A DNA stretch of 64,000 bases. Source: Clostridium algifaecis (GTDB lineage Bacteria > Bacillota > Clostridia > Clostridiales > Clostridiaceae). Position 1 is the first letter of the stretch. Each line of letters begins with the position of its first letter. Shown here one piece after another: positions 1 through 10,094 of this stretch. The translations under genes were made by a program, and so were the position numbers. The notes under the pieces are model-generated. The model was not told the origin of the DNA. It did no database searches and was given only the letters and a program-made list of their open reading frames with translations. The stretch spans positions 1-64,000 of the forward strand of contig NZ_JAGGLM010000005.1 of NCBI RefSeq assembly GCF_017874415.1. The letters are read 5' to 3'.

Positions 1-140
1 AAAGTGCGATATATTAAAATGAGAAAATTGACAAAAAAATAAGCCTATATCAAGGTTTTCAAGGAAAATTTATTTATACAACTGTCAAAGACCCGAGGCT
101 TGTAGCTAAGATTAATAAAGAGGTCAATAAAAATTTTATA

Positions 141-169
141 TTGACAATGTAATTGGATAATTGTAATAT
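141..169 (+). promoter_or_regulatory. Probable sigma-A promoter for the pheST T-box transcript
   Basis: A perfect -35 TTGACA (141-146) is followed after 17 bases by TAATAT (164-169). This places transcription start near 176, just before the T-box leader, so the pairing of position and function is good. The bases before it (1-140) hold no gene I can recognise. Confidence 0.75.
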
Positions 170-179
170 TAACACTAAA

Positions 180-437
180 TAATATTATAATTACATATTT
201 TACTTTGATAGAGAGAGTAGAAGTATAATTTTTTACAGAGATAGAAAGTCAAGGTTGAGAGCTTTCTTAAAGTTTTATTGTATTTTGAAGTTCACTCTGG
301 AGTTCTAATTGTGAAATAATTTAGCAATTAGCGGATAAAATCGTTAAATTTACAAGAGGATATTTTATAATATCAATTTGGGTGGTAACGCGGATACAGA
401 GTTCGTCCCTTATGTGGGATGTGCTCTTTTTTTTATT
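180..437 (+). promoter_or_regulatory. T-box riboswitch (tRNA-Phe) upstream of pheS
   Basis: The T-box core TTGGGTGGTAACGCGG lies at 378-393; its TGG binds the NCCA end of uncharged tRNA. A TTC Phe codon at 291-293, in the downstream part of the stem I region, is the likely specifier. The core is followed by an intrinsic terminator (398-427 stem, U-run to about 435). Known T-box behaviour is that uncharged tRNA-Phe stabilises an antiterminator and permits pheST transcription. Leader length, specifier and downstream genes all agree. The exact 5' edge is estimated from the promoter. Confidence 0.93.
398..437 (+). terminator. T-box expression-platform terminator
   Basis: AGAG (398-401) pairs with CTCT (424-427) and TCCC (406-409) with GGGA (416-419). 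An uninterrupted T-run follows. The 5' arm lies just after the T-box core, so formation is exclusive with the antiterminator. Confidence 0.85.
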
Positions 438-481
438 TTGGAATATTTTACATAAGCATCTAATATGAAAGGGGAAAAACT

Positions 482-1498
482 ATGATAAAAGAAAAATTAA
501 TGGAGATAAAAGAAAATGCCATTAAAGAATTAAAAAGCAAGGATATAGATATAGAAAGCTTGAGGGTTAAGTATTTGGGTAAAAAGGGAGAACTCACCAA
601 GATACTTAGAGGTATGAAAGAACTTTCCAAGGAGGAAAGACCTGTAGTTGGAAAACTTGCAAATGAGATTAGGGCAAGTCTTGAAAGTGCCATAGAGGAA
701 ACTTCAAGTAAGTTAAAGAATAATGAAATAAAAAATAGGCTTAAAAGTGAGACAATTGATATAACAATGCCTGGAAAAAAGCAGATTGTAGGAAGAAGAC
801 ATCCACTTGAACAGACTTTGGAGGAAATGAAACAGATATTTATTTCAATGGGATTTACTATAGAGGAAGGTCCTGAGGTAGAACTAGATTATTATAACTT
901 TGAAGCTCTTAATATTCCTAAAAATCATCCAGCAAGGGGAGAGCAGGATACATTCTATATAAATGACAATGTAGTTTTGAGAACTCAGACATCTCCAATA
1001 CAGATAAGAACTATGAAAAAACAAAAACCTCCAATAAAAATGATATCGCCAGGTAAAGTTTACCGTTCAGATGCAGCAGATGCAACACATTCACCTATAT
1101 TTTATCAGATGGAAGGGCTTGTTGTTGATAAGGGGATAACTTTTGCAAATTTAAAGGGAACCCTTGAATTATATGCAAAAAAGCTTTTTGGAGACGAAGT
1201 TAAAACAAAATTCAGACCACATCATTTTCCATTCACTGAACCTTCGGCAGAAATGGATGCTACTTGTTTTGTATGTCACGGCAAGGGCTGTCATGTATGC
1301 AAAGGTGAAGGATGGATAGAGCTTCTTGGCTGTGGTATGGTTCATCCTCAGGTGCTTAGAAATTGTGGCATCGATCCTGATGTATACAGCGGATTTGCAT
1401 TTGGAATGGGTGTAGACAGAATGGTTATGATGAAATATGGCATAGATGATATAAGAAATATGTATGAAAGTGATATGAGATTCTTAAGACAATTCTAA
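482..1498 (+). CDS. pheS: Phenylalanine--tRNA ligase alpha subunit
   Basis: Cytoplasmic catalytic subunit of the (alpha-beta)2 enzyme that charges tRNA-Phe. The 338-residue length is normal for bacterial PheS. An N-terminal coiled-coil arm (about 1-90) precedes the class II synthetase core; [10 protein letters not shown] (about 203-212) and the C-terminal [18 protein letters not shown] stretch (about 308-325) are class II motifs 2 and 3. Cys262, Cys265, Cys270 and Cys273 form the paired CxxC insert seen in many bacterial PheS proteins. The ATG has a GAAAGGGG ribosome site. It is the first gene of the T-box-controlled operon and is followed by pheT after 40 bases. Confidence 0.98.
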   Translation: MIKEKLMEIKENAIKELKSKDIDIESLRVKYLGKKGELTKILRGMKELSKEERPVVGKLANEIRASLESAIEETSSKLKNNEIKNRLKSETIDITMPGKKQIVGRRHPLEQTLEEMKQIFISMGFTIEEGPEVELDYYNFEALNIPKNHPARGEQDTFYINDNVVLRTQTSPIQIRTMKKQKPPIKMISPGKVYRSDAADATHSPIFYQMEGLVVDKGITFANLKGTLELYAKKLFGDEVKTKFRPHHFPFTEPSAEMDATCFVCHGKGCHVCKGEGWIELLGCGMVHPQVLRNCGIDPDVYSGFAFGMGVDRMVMMKYGIDDIRNMYESDMRFLRQF

Positions 1499-1538
1499 AA
1501 ATTATAGTATATATAGAAAATTGAGGAGGAAATTATTT

Positions 1539-3917
1539 ATGAAAGTTCCAGTTAGATGGTTAAAAGATTATGTAGATGTAGATATTCCAGCTAAAGAATT
1601 AGGAGATAAATTAACTTTAAGCGGATCAAAAGTTGAGGAGGTTATAACTACAGGAGATGAAATACAGAATGTAGTTACAGGTAAAATTTTAAAGATAGAT
1701 AAACACCCGGAAGCAGATAAACTTGTAGTATGTCAGGTAGATATAGGTAAAGAAGAACCAATTCAAATAATAACTGCTGCAAAAAATATGAAAGAGCAGG
1801 ATATAGTTCCTGTGGCTCTTCACGGTTCTACATTACATGGTGGAGTTAAAATAAAAAAAGGAAAATTAAGAGGACTTATGTCAAATGGCATGTTCTGTTC
1901 GGAGCAGGAGCTTGGAATAGCAGGAGATAAACCTGTATATGGTCTTATGATACTTCCAGAAGATACTCAAATTGGTAAGGACATAAAAGAAGCTTTAGAT
2001 ATGACAAGCAGCGTAATAGACTTTGAAATAACTTCAAATAGACCTGACTGTTTGAGTGTTATTGGAATAGCAAGAGAAACTGCTGCAACTTTAAATGAAA
2101 AATATAGAATGCCAGACTTTAAATATACTGATTCAGCTAATGAGGATATTAAAGATAAATTTAAGGTTGAAATAAAAGATGATCTTTGCAAAAGATACAT
2201 AGCAAAGGAAATAAAAAATGTAAAGATACAGGAATCCCCTGGATGGATGCAGGAAAGACTTCTAGAAGCTGGTGTAAGACCTATAAACAATATAGTTGAT
2301 ATAACTAATTTTGTAATGCTTGAGATTGGTCAGCCAATGCATGCATATGATGTAAGAGAAATAAAATCAAATACCATAGTTGTAAACAGAGCAGCAGATG
2401 GAGAAAAGTTTACTACACTTGATGGCGAGGAAAGAAAACTTAATAATGATATGTTGACTATAAGAGACGGAGATAGAGCTATTGGTCTTGCAGGAATAAT
2501 GGGTGGACTTAATTCTGAAATAAAAAATGATACAAAGGATATATTATTTGAATGTGCAAATTTTGATGGAACAAATATAAGGGTATCCACTCAAAAATTA
2601 GCTCTTAGAACAGAAGCATCTTCAAGATTTGAAAAAGACCTGGACCCTAATTTGGCTGAAACTGCTATGAACAGAGCCTGTCATTTGGTAGAAGAACTGT
2701 GTGCAGGTGAAATTGTTAAAGGTAACATAGATATTTATAATAAAAAGCGTGAAGAACACAGTGTAGAAGTTGATTCTAACTGGATTAACAAATTTTTAGG
2801 AACAGATATTAGAAAAGAAGATATGGCAAAGTATCTGGATAGACTTGAGTTAAAAACAGAGATAAATGGAGATACATTAAAGATAAATGTTCCTACCTTC
2901 AGAAGTGACATAAACATAAGAGAAGATGTAGCGGAAGAAGTAGCTAGAATATATGGATATGATAAAATTCCAACTACTATAATAGAGAGTGTAAGTACAA
3001 AAGGAGGAAAGAATCCAAAGCAAAAGCTGGATGACAAAATTGTAGATACATTGATTGCTAGTGGATTAAATCAATCTATAAGTTATTCTTTTTTCAGCAG
3101 GAAGGTATTTGATAAAATTTGTGCACCGGAAGATAGCAATTTGAGGAAGGCAGTTGTCATAAGGAATCCACTTGGTGAGGATTATAGTATAATGAGAACC
3201 ACAACTATACCTTCCATGATGGAAGCACTTAGTAGAAATTATTCAAGAAATAACGAATTCGTAAGATTATTTGAAATAGGAAGAATATATGTTCCTAATG
3301 ATCATACTGATAAATTACCTGATGAAAAAAATATAGTAACTATAGGTATGTATGGAAAAGCTGATTATTTTGATTTAAAGGGAGTAGTAGAAAATTTATT
3401 AGAAGCTCTTAAAATAGAAAAAGTATCATTTAAAAGACAGAGCGAAAATCCAAGTTATCATCCAGGAAAGACAGCAGAACTTTATATAAAGAAAGATTTG
3501 ATAGGAATAATTGGCGAGATCAATCCAAATGTAACTGATAATTATGGAATTGGAGAGAGATGCTATATTGCAGAACTTAATTTAGATCTACTTTATAAAA
3601 ACAGCAATTCAGAAGTTAAATATAGGCCACTTCCAAAATTCCCTGCAGTATCTAGAGATATTGCAATTCTTGTAGATAATGATGTACCTGTACAGGATGT
3701 AGAGAGTATCATAAAAAAGCAGGGTGGCAATATGCTGGAAAAAGCACAGCTATTTGATGTTTATACAGGAAAACAAATAGAAAGCGGCAAGAAATCCATA
3801 GCATATTCTATATCATATAGGCTTGAAAATAGAACATTAACTGATAAGGAAGTAAATAAGGTACATGAAAAAATATTAAAATCATTAGAAAACAATCTCG
3901 GAGCAAAACTTAGATAA
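1539..3917 (+). CDS. pheT: Phenylalanine--tRNA ligase beta subunit
   Basis: Beta subunit of phenylalanyl-tRNA synthetase, 792 residues from the ATG at 1539. A longer frame from TTG 1521 is open, but that TTG lies inside the GAGGAGGA ribosome site, so 1539 ([11 protein letters not shown]) is preferred. An N-terminal EMAP-like tRNA-binding domain (about 40-150) is followed by B3/B4 editing, B5 and core domains; the C-terminal hundred residues ([16 protein letters not shown] onward) are the FDX-ACB anticodon-binding domain. Co-transcribed with pheS under the T-box. Confidence 0.98.
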   Translation: MKVPVRWLKDYVDVDIPAKELGDKLTLSGSKVEEVITTGDEIQNVVTGKILKIDKHPEADKLVVCQVDIGKEEPIQIITAAKNMKEQDIVPVALHGSTLHGGVKIKKGKLRGLMSNGMFCSEQELGIAGDKPVYGLMILPEDTQIGKDIKEALDMTSSVIDFEITSNRPDCLSVIGIARETAATLNEKYRMPDFKYTDSANEDIKDKFKVEIKDDLCKRYIAKEIKNVKIQESPGWMQERLLEAGVRPINNIVDITNFVMLEIGQPMHAYDVREIKSNTIVVNRAADGEKFTTLDGEERKLNNDMLTIRDGDRAIGLAGIMGGLNSEIKNDTKDILFECANFDGTNIRVSTQKLALRTEASSRFEKDLDPNLAETAMNRACHLVEELCAGEIVKGNIDIYNKKREEHSVEVDSNWINKFLGTDIRKEDMAKYLDRLELKTEINGDTLKINVPTFRSDINIREDVAEEVARIYGYDKIPTTIIESVSTKGGKNPKQKLDDKIVDTLIASGLNQSISYSFFSRKVFDKICAPEDSNLRKAVVIRNPLGEDYSIMRTTTIPSMMEALSRNYSRNNEFVRLFEIGRIYVPNDHTDKLPDEKNIVTIGMYGKADYFDLKGVVENLLEALKIEKVSFKRQSENPSYHPGKTAELYIKKDLIGIIGEINPNVTDNYGIGERCYIAELNLDLLYKNSNSEVKYRPLPKFPAVSRDIAILVDNDVPVQDVESIIKKQGGNMLEKAQLFDVYTGKQIESGKKSIAYSISYRLENRTLTDKEVNKVHEKILKSLENNLGAKLR

Positions 3918-3925
3918 AAATTTAG

Positions 3926-3975
3926 GTGCTATTTGTTATTATACTGTTATTATAAAAATATATAACAAATAGCAC
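3926..3975 (+). terminator. Hairpin after pheT, probable terminator
   Basis: A perfect 14-bp inverted repeat, GTGCTATTTGTTAT (3926-3939) and its complement (3962-3975), with a 22-base AT-rich loop, starts 9 bases after the pheT stop. The downstream tract is only moderately T-rich, so termination efficiency is uncertain. Confidence 0.6.
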
Positions 3976-4106
3976 TTAAGAATTATTTTACTCAAATTAC
4001 ATATTTTTGTAAATTATAGCTAAATAATAGTTTCATATAAAAGCAATTTGTGATAAAATGGTTTTATAAAATACTGATAAATAGTAATATCTGAGAGGGT
4101 GTTCGA

Positions 4107-4685
4107 ATGAATGTGGTAACAGTTACAATAAATGGAATGGACTATAATTTAAAGGGTGAAGAACAAGAAGAATATTTGCATAAGCTTTCCAGCTATGTGG
4201 ACAAGAAGGTAAAAAGTATACTGGAAAATAACAATAAATTAAGCACTTCCTCAGCGGCTATATTATCAGCTGTTAATGTAGCAGATGAAATGTTTAAGAT
4301 AAAAGAGTCTAATGATAAATTGTTAAAGGAAGCCGGGCAATTTAAAAAAAGTGAAAAAGTTTATAACGATCAGATAAATTCTTTAAAAAAACAGATAGAG
4401 CATATGGAAAATTACAATCAAAAATTGCAGGAAGAATTAAAGGAATTTGATAAAAACAAATATTCTAAGGAAAAAGATGATGAAATCGAAGAATTAAAAG
4501 AAAAAGTAGATGATATTAAAAAATTAGCTGAAGACCGTTTGAATGAAAATAAAAACTATAAATTTCAAATCCAATCTTTAAAATACAAAGTAATATATTT
4601 TCAAAATAAACTTGTAGAAAATGAGATAAATCTGGCCAAAGAAAAGAAAAGAAAAAATCCACTTTTAAAGAATAAATCAAAGTGA
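4107..4685 (+). CDS. zapA: Cell division protein ZapA (long coiled-coil form)
   Basis: ZapA binds FtsZ and bundles protofilaments at the division site. Residues 1-90 have the ZapA head pattern: a short beta strand pair (VTVTINGMDYNLKG) followed by helices with VDKKVKSI and a conserved small/hydrophobic AAILSAVNVADE helix. The remainder to residue 192 is a long charged Lys/Glu coiled coil, about twice the usual ZapA length but typical of clostridial homologues between pheT and a U32 gene. The ATG has a GAGAGGGTG ribosome site. It likely starts its own transcription unit after the pheT hairpin and ends in a strong terminator. Confidence 0.85.
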   Translation: MNVVTVTINGMDYNLKGEEQEEYLHKLSSYVDKKVKSILENNNKLSTSSAAILSAVNVADEMFKIKESNDKLLKEAGQFKKSEKVYNDQINSLKKQIEHMENYNQKLQEELKEFDKNKYSKEKDDEIEELKEKVDDIKKLAEDRLNENKNYKFQIQSLKYKVIYFQNKLVENEINLAKEKKRKNPLLKNKSK

Positions 4686-4721
4686 ATCCAAACTAATATA
4701 AATTGTTAGTTTGGATTTTTA
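4685..4721 (+). terminator. Intrinsic terminator of zapA
   Basis: A perfect 12-bp stem, AATCCAAACTAA (4685-4696) with TTAGTTTGGATT (4706-4717), and a following T-run. The stem begins on the last base of the zapA stop codon. Confidence 0.9.
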
Positions 4722-4823
4722 TTATTGTGTAATCAGGAGAGTTTATGATAATATAAATAAGAATTTTTATTTTAATAAAATTAATATATAAATTGAGTAT
4801 CAGTATAATTAGGAGATGAACTG

Positions 4824-7178
4824 ATGAAAAGAGTAGAGTTATTGGCTCCGGCAGGGAATATGGAGAGTGTATATGCAGCTGTGCAATCTGGCGCGGATGC
4901 AATTTATTTGGGAGGAAGCAAATTTTCAGCCAGGGCTTATGCTGATAATTTTGATAATGAATCAATGGAAAAGGTGGTTAAATACTGCCATCTATATAGT
5001 GTTAAAATATATGTTACTATAAATATTATTATTAAAGAAACTGAATTTAAAGAAGCTATAAAGTATGCTAGATTTCTTTATAATATAGGAGTGGATGCCT
5101 TACTTGTACAGGATATAGGGTTAGCAGTCATTATAAAGAAAGCATTACCTGATTTTGAACTTCATGCATCAACTCAGATGACAGTACATAATTTGGAAGG
5201 TGCTTTGTTTTTAAAACAATTAGGTTTTAAGAGAATAGTACTTTCAAGGGAGCTTTCAATTAAAGAAATAAAATATATATCTAAAAATATTGGATTAGAA
5301 ACAGAAATGTTTATACATGGGGCTTTATGCGTGTGCTATTCAGGGCAATGTCTTATGAGCAGTATGCTAGGTGGAAGAAGTGGAAACAGGGGAAGATGTG
5401 CCCAGCCGTGCCGATTACCTTATAATATAGTAGGTTCAAAAAATAAAGTGCAAAAAAAAGGATATATTTTAAGTACTAAAGATATATGCACTATTGAAAA
5501 TATAAATGAAATAATAAAAACCGGCGTAACATCTTTGAAAATTGAGGGCAGAATGAAAAAACCTGAATATGTGGCTGGAGTTGTAAGTGAATACAGGGAA
5601 GTAATAGATAATTTACTGAATTCAAAGAAATCTGAAAAGGATATAGAAGAAAGAAAAAGAAGGCTGCTTCAGTTGTTCAATAGAGAAGGTTTCTCCAAAG
5701 CATATCTTTTTAAAAACACAGGGAAAACTATGATGGCGTATTCATTTCCTAAAAATACAGGAATAGAAATAGGAAAAATAAATTATGATATGAAGATTTT
5801 ACTAAGAGAAGATATATCAAAAGGAGATGGAGTTAGAAACAATAAAGATGGCTTTATTATTTCTAAAATAATTGAAGATGGAAGAGAAATAGAGAGAGCT
5901 TTTAGAGGATATACGGTAAAAATTTTACCTGAAAAGTATAAGACTGGAAATAAAATTTATAAGACTTTAGATTTAGAACAGGATAAAAAACTGAAAAAAA
6001 TTTATGAAAATCCTTATAATAAAAAAATAAATTTAAATTTGGAGGTTGACTTTAAAGTAAATAAACCAATTAAGCTTAAGGTCTATTATCATGAAAAAAC
6101 TTTTGAAGTAACTGGAGATATCGTACAGAAGGCAATAAAGAGACCTGTTACTAAAGAAAGAATATGTGAAAACTTATTAAAAACAGGAGATACGATTTTT
6201 AAATTTTATAATATAGAATTTTTAAATTATGAGGAAGGGTTTTTACCTATGGCTTCTTTGAATTGTATAAGAAGACAAATTATAAATGAGGTTGAAAAGT
6301 ATATTTTATATAAAAATTCAAATAGAAATAAATCAGGCAATTTTAAATTTAATGAAAAAATATTTTGTGGAAATGATAATGATTTGCCGGAAAAAATAGT
6401 GTGTATAACAAATTTAGAACAGCTTAAGGCAGCTTTAGAATCAAATTTCGAATATTTGTGTATAAATCCATTTCAACGTGAAAACTTAATTAGCTTAGAA
6501 AATATAAAAGACAAAAAAGTATATATTAAAGTTCCTGGTATAGTAAAACAGGAATTCAATTATGTATGTGATTTTATAGAAAAGAATTCTGAAATAATAC
6601 AGGGCTTAATTACTTGTAATTTGGGAATAATAAATAAATTTAAAAATAAATTAAACATAATAGGAGATTATAAACTTAATATATATAATAGCCATTCTCT
6701 TGACTTTTATAATGAAATAACAGATGGAAATTGTATAAGCACGGAGTTAAGTAAAAATGAGATTAAGCATTTATTGAATGAAAGCAGGAAGTCGGCTGAA
6801 ATTCTGGTATATGGCAAGGTTGAACTTATGGTGAGTGAATATTGCGCTATAGGAAGTACCTTTGGAGGCAAAACTGAATCAAAAAAATGCAGTGGTGCCT
6901 GTGATAATGAAAAATATTATCTCGTAGATAGAAAAAATAAAGAATTCGTTTTAAAAACTGATAAATTTTGCAGAAGTTATATATATAATAGTGTTCCACT
7001 AAATTTAATACCAAATATTCCTGAACTTAGGAATATGGGAATTAAAAGTTTTAGAATAGATTTTTTGGATGAAAATTATGAACAGGCAAAAGAAATACTG
7101 GATAAGTTTTCTAAAGAAGAGTGGAAATGTGACTTTTCCAAATATACAAGGGGACACTACAAAAATGAAATAGAATAA
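4824..7178 (+). CDS. U32 family protein (RNA-hydroxylase/peptidase-like, with C-terminal DUF3656-type region)
   Basis: The first 300 residues match the U32 family: LLAPAGNMESVYAAVQSGADA at the N-terminus and the family signature EMFIHGALCVCYSGQC around residues 163-176. Cys169, Cys176, Cys192 and Cys196 are the conserved cysteine set. U32 proteins were first called collagenase-like peptidases, but E. coli members TrhP and RlhA are needed for hydroxylation of tRNA and 23S rRNA. The 784-residue length with a long C-terminal part resembles the RlhA-type architecture with DUF3656, so RNA modification is the more likely role (inference). The ATG has an AGGAGATGA ribosome site. mutS2 follows after 30 bases, suggesting co-transcription. 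Confidence 0.85.
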   Translation: MKRVELLAPAGNMESVYAAVQSGADAIYLGGSKFSARAYADNFDNESMEKVVKYCHLYSVKIYVTINIIIKETEFKEAIKYARFLYNIGVDALLVQDIGLAVIIKKALPDFELHASTQMTVHNLEGALFLKQLGFKRIVLSRELSIKEIKYISKNIGLETEMFIHGALCVCYSGQCLMSSMLGGRSGNRGRCAQPCRLPYNIVGSKNKVQKKGYILSTKDICTIENINEIIKTGVTSLKIEGRMKKPEYVAGVVSEYREVIDNLLNSKKSEKDIEERKRRLLQLFNREGFSKAYLFKNTGKTMMAYSFPKNTGIEIGKINYDMKILLREDISKGDGVRNNKDGFIISKIIEDGREIERAFRGYTVKILPEKYKTGNKIYKTLDLEQDKKLKKIYENPYNKKINLNLEVDFKVNKPIKLKVYYHEKTFEVTGDIVQKAIKRPVTKERICENLLKTGDTIFKFYNIEFLNYEEGFLPMASLNCIRRQIINEVEKYILYKNSNRNKSGNFKFNEKIFCGNDNDLPEKIVCITNLEQLKAALESNFEYLCINPFQRENLISLENIKDKKVYIKVPGIVKQEFNYVCDFIEKNSEIIQGLITCNLGIINKFKNKLNIIGDYKLNIYNSHSLDFYNEITDGNCISTELSKNEIKHLLNESRKSAEILVYGKVELMVSEYCAIGSTFGGKTESKKCSGACDNEKYYLVDRKNKEFVLKTDKFCRSYIYNSVPLNLIPNIPELRNMGIKSFRIDFLDENYEQAKEILDKFSKEEWKCDFSKYTRGHYKNEIE

Positions 7179-7208
7179 ATCAAGTGTTGTGAACAAAGGA
7201 GTGTTTTT

Positions 7209-9569
7209 ATGAATGAAAAATCTTTAAGAGTATTAGAGTTTGACAAGATAAAGGAAAGATTAAAAAAATATACGAATACCGGGGCAGCTAAGGAAATAAC
7301 AGATAAATTAGTACCTTATGATAATATATATGAAGTTAGAGAGCATTTGGAGGAAACCAGGGAGGCAGTTAGACTTCTTATTACAAAGGGAACTCCACCT
7401 TTTGAAGGAATCTATGATGTAAGATCCGGTATAATGCAGGCTAAGAAAGGTTCAGTCCTCATGCCAGTACAAATTTTGAGAATAGCAGCAATTTTAAGGG
7501 CAGGAAGAAGATTTCAAAAATATGTAAGTCACAGAGAAGATGAGGAGTCTTTTAGAATAATAGAAGATATTTGCATGGGAATTACAGCATTAAAACAACT
7601 TGAGGATAAAATATTTTTATCCATAGAAAGTGAGGAACAGATATCTGATAGGGCAAGTTCTACATTATATAATGTTAGGAAGAACCTTAGAGATAAAAAT
7701 GCTTCTGTTAGGGATAAAGTAAATTCTCTTATGAGAAATTATTCTGAATACCTTCAAGATAGTTTGTATACTATGAGGGGAGACAGATATGTACTTCCAG
7801 TAAGGTCAGAATATAAAGCAATGGTGCCAGGCCTTGTACACGACCAGAGCTCAAGCGGCGCTACTTTATATATAGAACCTATGGGACTTGTAAATTTAAA
7901 TAATGAAATCAAGGAACTTAAACTAAAGGAGAAAGCTGAGATAGACAGAATATTGCAGGAGCTTTCAGGAGAGATATATGACAACATAACTGTGGTAGAA
8001 ACGGATGCGGATATAATATGGGAGCTTGACTTTATATTTGCCAAAGCTAAATTTGCAAGTGATTTAAATTGTACTATACCTTCTGTAAGTGAAGATGGTT
8101 TTGTTGATATAATACAAGCTAAACACCCACTTATAGATAGAAAAGTTGTTGTGCCTATGGATATATATATAGGAAAGAATTTTAAATCTTTAGTTATAAC
8201 AGGACCTAATACTGGAGGAAAAACAGTAACGTTAAAAACTATAGGATTGCTTCATATTATGGCACTTAGCGGACTTATGATACCTGCCAGAGAAAATTCT
8301 ACGGTTGGATTTTTTAAGGAAGTTTTTGCCGATATTGGAGATGAACAGAGCATAGAACAAAATTTATCAACATTCTCATCTCATATGACCAATATAGTAA
8401 ATATAATAGACAAAGCAGATAATGAATCACTTGCATTATTTGATGAACTTGGAGCAGGTACAGATCCTACGGAAGGTGCAGCACTTGCAGTAGCCATACT
8501 TGAAAATTTAAAAAAGAGAGGATCGACTGTAGTTGCTACTACCCATTATAGTGAATTAAAAGTATATGCACTTAAAACGAAAGATGTAGAGAATGCTTCT
8601 GTAGAATTTGATGTGGAAACACTGAGGCCTACATATAGACTTATAATAGGAATACCAGGAAAATCAAATGCTTTTGAAATATCAAAAAGACTTGGACTCC
8701 CTGATTTTATAATAGATGATGCAAAAGAAAGTATAGAAAATGAAACTTTAAAGTTTGAGGATTTAATTCAAAGTTTACAGGATAAAAACCTAAAAGCTGA
8801 AAGGTACAGAAGGGAATCAGAAGATTTAAAAGCTGAAGCTTTAAAGATTAAAGAAAAGTATGATGATAAGCTGTTGAAGCTTCAAAATGTAAGAGACAAA
8901 ACTGTTACAGAGGCCAATAGAGAGGCAAAAAATATACTAAAGGAAGCAAAAGAAGAAGCAGATAATATTATGAGGGAAATGCGCGAATTGGAAAAACTCG
9001 GTTATACTTCCGATGCAAGAAAAAAACTTGAAGAGAAGAGAAGGAAGCTTGGAGAAAAGCTTGATGATGCTGAAAGTAAATCGTATGTTCGCAGGGAATA
9101 TGTTGGAGAAGAACTTGAAGTTGTAAAAGAGGGAGAAGAAGTACTGCTTCCATCTTTGAACCAAAATGTAATAGTTTTGACTGAGCCGGATAATAAGGGA
9201 GAAGTTCAGGTTCAAGCAGGTATAATGAAGATAAATGTAAAATTAAAGGATTTGAGGAGGGCAAAGGGTACACAGAAAAAAGAAAGAAAAAATAAAAAAA
9301 GGGAATCAAAATTGAATTTGAGATCTATACCAAGTTCGGTGGACTTAAGGGGAATGGATTCACTTGAAGCAACTTATGTTACTGACAAATACCTTGATGA
9401 TGCATATATGGCAGGACTTAGCGAAGTTACTATAATACATGGAAAAGGAACTGGTGTACTTAGAAATTCTATAAATGATATGTTGAAACATCACTCTCAT
9501 GTTAAAAACTATAGACTAGGAGAATATGGTGAAGGTGGAACCGGTGTTACAGTAGCTGAACTTAAATAG
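7209..9569 (+). CDS. mutS2: MutS2 endonuclease / ribosome-collision ATPase
   Basis: 786 residues, normal for MutS2. Order: MutS core/lever helices (1-300), ABC-type ATPase with Walker A GPNTGGKT at 332-339 and DELGAGTDPTEGAA at the Walker B region, a long charged coiled coil (about 510-640), a KOW-like segment, and a C-terminal Smr domain (VDLRGMDSLEATY then IIHGKGTGVLR). The Smr domain is the nuclease part. Family members suppress homologous recombination or, in Bacillus, split collided ribosomes. The mismatch-recognition domain of MutS is absent, as expected. The AAAGGAGTG ribosome site supports this ATG. It sits 9 bases before the next gene. Confidence 0.97.
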   Translation: MNEKSLRVLEFDKIKERLKKYTNTGAAKEITDKLVPYDNIYEVREHLEETREAVRLLITKGTPPFEGIYDVRSGIMQAKKGSVLMPVQILRIAAILRAGRRFQKYVSHREDEESFRIIEDICMGITALKQLEDKIFLSIESEEQISDRASSTLYNVRKNLRDKNASVRDKVNSLMRNYSEYLQDSLYTMRGDRYVLPVRSEYKAMVPGLVHDQSSSGATLYIEPMGLVNLNNEIKELKLKEKAEIDRILQELSGEIYDNITVVETDADIIWELDFIFAKAKFASDLNCTIPSVSEDGFVDIIQAKHPLIDRKVVVPMDIYIGKNFKSLVITGPNTGGKTVTLKTIGLLHIMALSGLMIPARENSTVGFFKEVFADIGDEQSIEQNLSTFSSHMTNIVNIIDKADNESLALFDELGAGTDPTEGAALAVAILENLKKRGSTVVATTHYSELKVYALKTKDVENASVEFDVETLRPTYRLIIGIPGKSNAFEISKRLGLPDFIIDDAKESIENETLKFEDLIQSLQDKNLKAERYRRESEDLKAEALKIKEKYDDKLLKLQNVRDKTVTEANREAKNILKEAKEEADNIMREMRELEKLGYTSDARKKLEEKRRKLGEKLDDAESKSYVRREYVGEELEVVKEGEEVLLPSLNQNVIVLTEPDNKGEVQVQAGIMKINVKLKDLRRAKGTQKKERKNKKRESKLNLRSIPSSVDLRGMDSLEATYVTDKYLDDAYMAGLSEVTIIHGKGTGVLRNSINDMLKHHSHVKNYRLGEYGEGGTGVTVAELK

Positions 9570-9578
9570 GAGGAAAAT

Positions 9579-10040
9579 ATGATTATAGTAAGTGCATGTC
9601 TTTGTGGAATAAATACAAGATATGATGGTGGAAGTAGTTCAAATGAGAAAGTACTGAAACTATTAAAAGAAGGAAAAGCTATACCAATATGTCCGGAACA
9701 GCTTGGGGGACTTAAAACTCCAAGATGTGCCTGTGAAATATCAGTTGGTTCAGGAAAAGACGTTATAGAAGGAACTGCAGCGGTAATAAGTAAGGACAAC
9801 GAAAATTTGACTAGAGAGTTTTTGAAAGGGGCTTATGAAGCTTTAAAAATTTCAAAAATATGCGAGGCAAATACAGCTATATTAAAATCCAACAGTCCTT
9901 CCTGTGGATGTGGAAAAATTTATGATGGCAGCTTTACAGGAAATAAGATATCAGGAAACGGAATTACAGCAGAATTGTTTATTAGAAATGGGATTAAAGT
10001 TTATACAGAAAAAGAAGAAATAGATAATATTACTTATTAA
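9579..10040 (+). CDS. DUF523 / TudS-like thiouracil desulfurase family protein
   Basis: A 153-residue DUF523 protein. Family hallmarks are SACLCGINTRYDGG at the N-terminus, CPEQLGGLKTPR (about 38-49) and SNSPSCG (about 104-110). Cys7, Cys38 and Cys109 correspond to the three cysteines that hold the [4Fe-4S] cluster in TudS, a DUF523 enzyme that desulfurates 2-thiouracil. Assignment to the family is firm; the substrate here is inferred only. AGGAGG lies directly before the ATG and the gene is 9 bases after mutS2, so it is probably in that operon. Confidence 0.85.
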   Translation: MIIVSACLCGINTRYDGGSSSNEKVLKLLKEGKAIPICPEQLGGLKTPRCACEISVGSGKDVIEGTAAVISKDNENLTREFLKGAYEALKISKICEANTAILKSNSPSCGCGKIYDGSFTGNKISGNGITAELFIRNGIKVYTEKEEIDNITY

Positions 10041-10046
10041 AATAAA

Positions 10047-10084
10047 AATAACGAATCATTCATTTATGAATAATTCGTTATTCT
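10047..10084. terminator. Bidirectional terminator between convergent genes
   Basis: An almost perfect 17-bp inverted repeat (AATAACGAATCATTCAT and its near-complement) sits between the DUF523 gene stop and the stop of the minus-strand decarboxylase. It can serve both convergent transcripts. Confidence 0.8.
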
Positions 10085-10094
10085 ACATTAACTC

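Noticed and set aside
18-152. A frame of about 44 codons (reading NEKIDKKISLYQGF... to FILTM) at the window start, which could be the tail of an upstream gene.
   Set aside because: It is closed upstream by TAA at 15-17, has no start codon, and its end overlaps the pheST -35 element. Possibly a degraded remnant, but not supportable.
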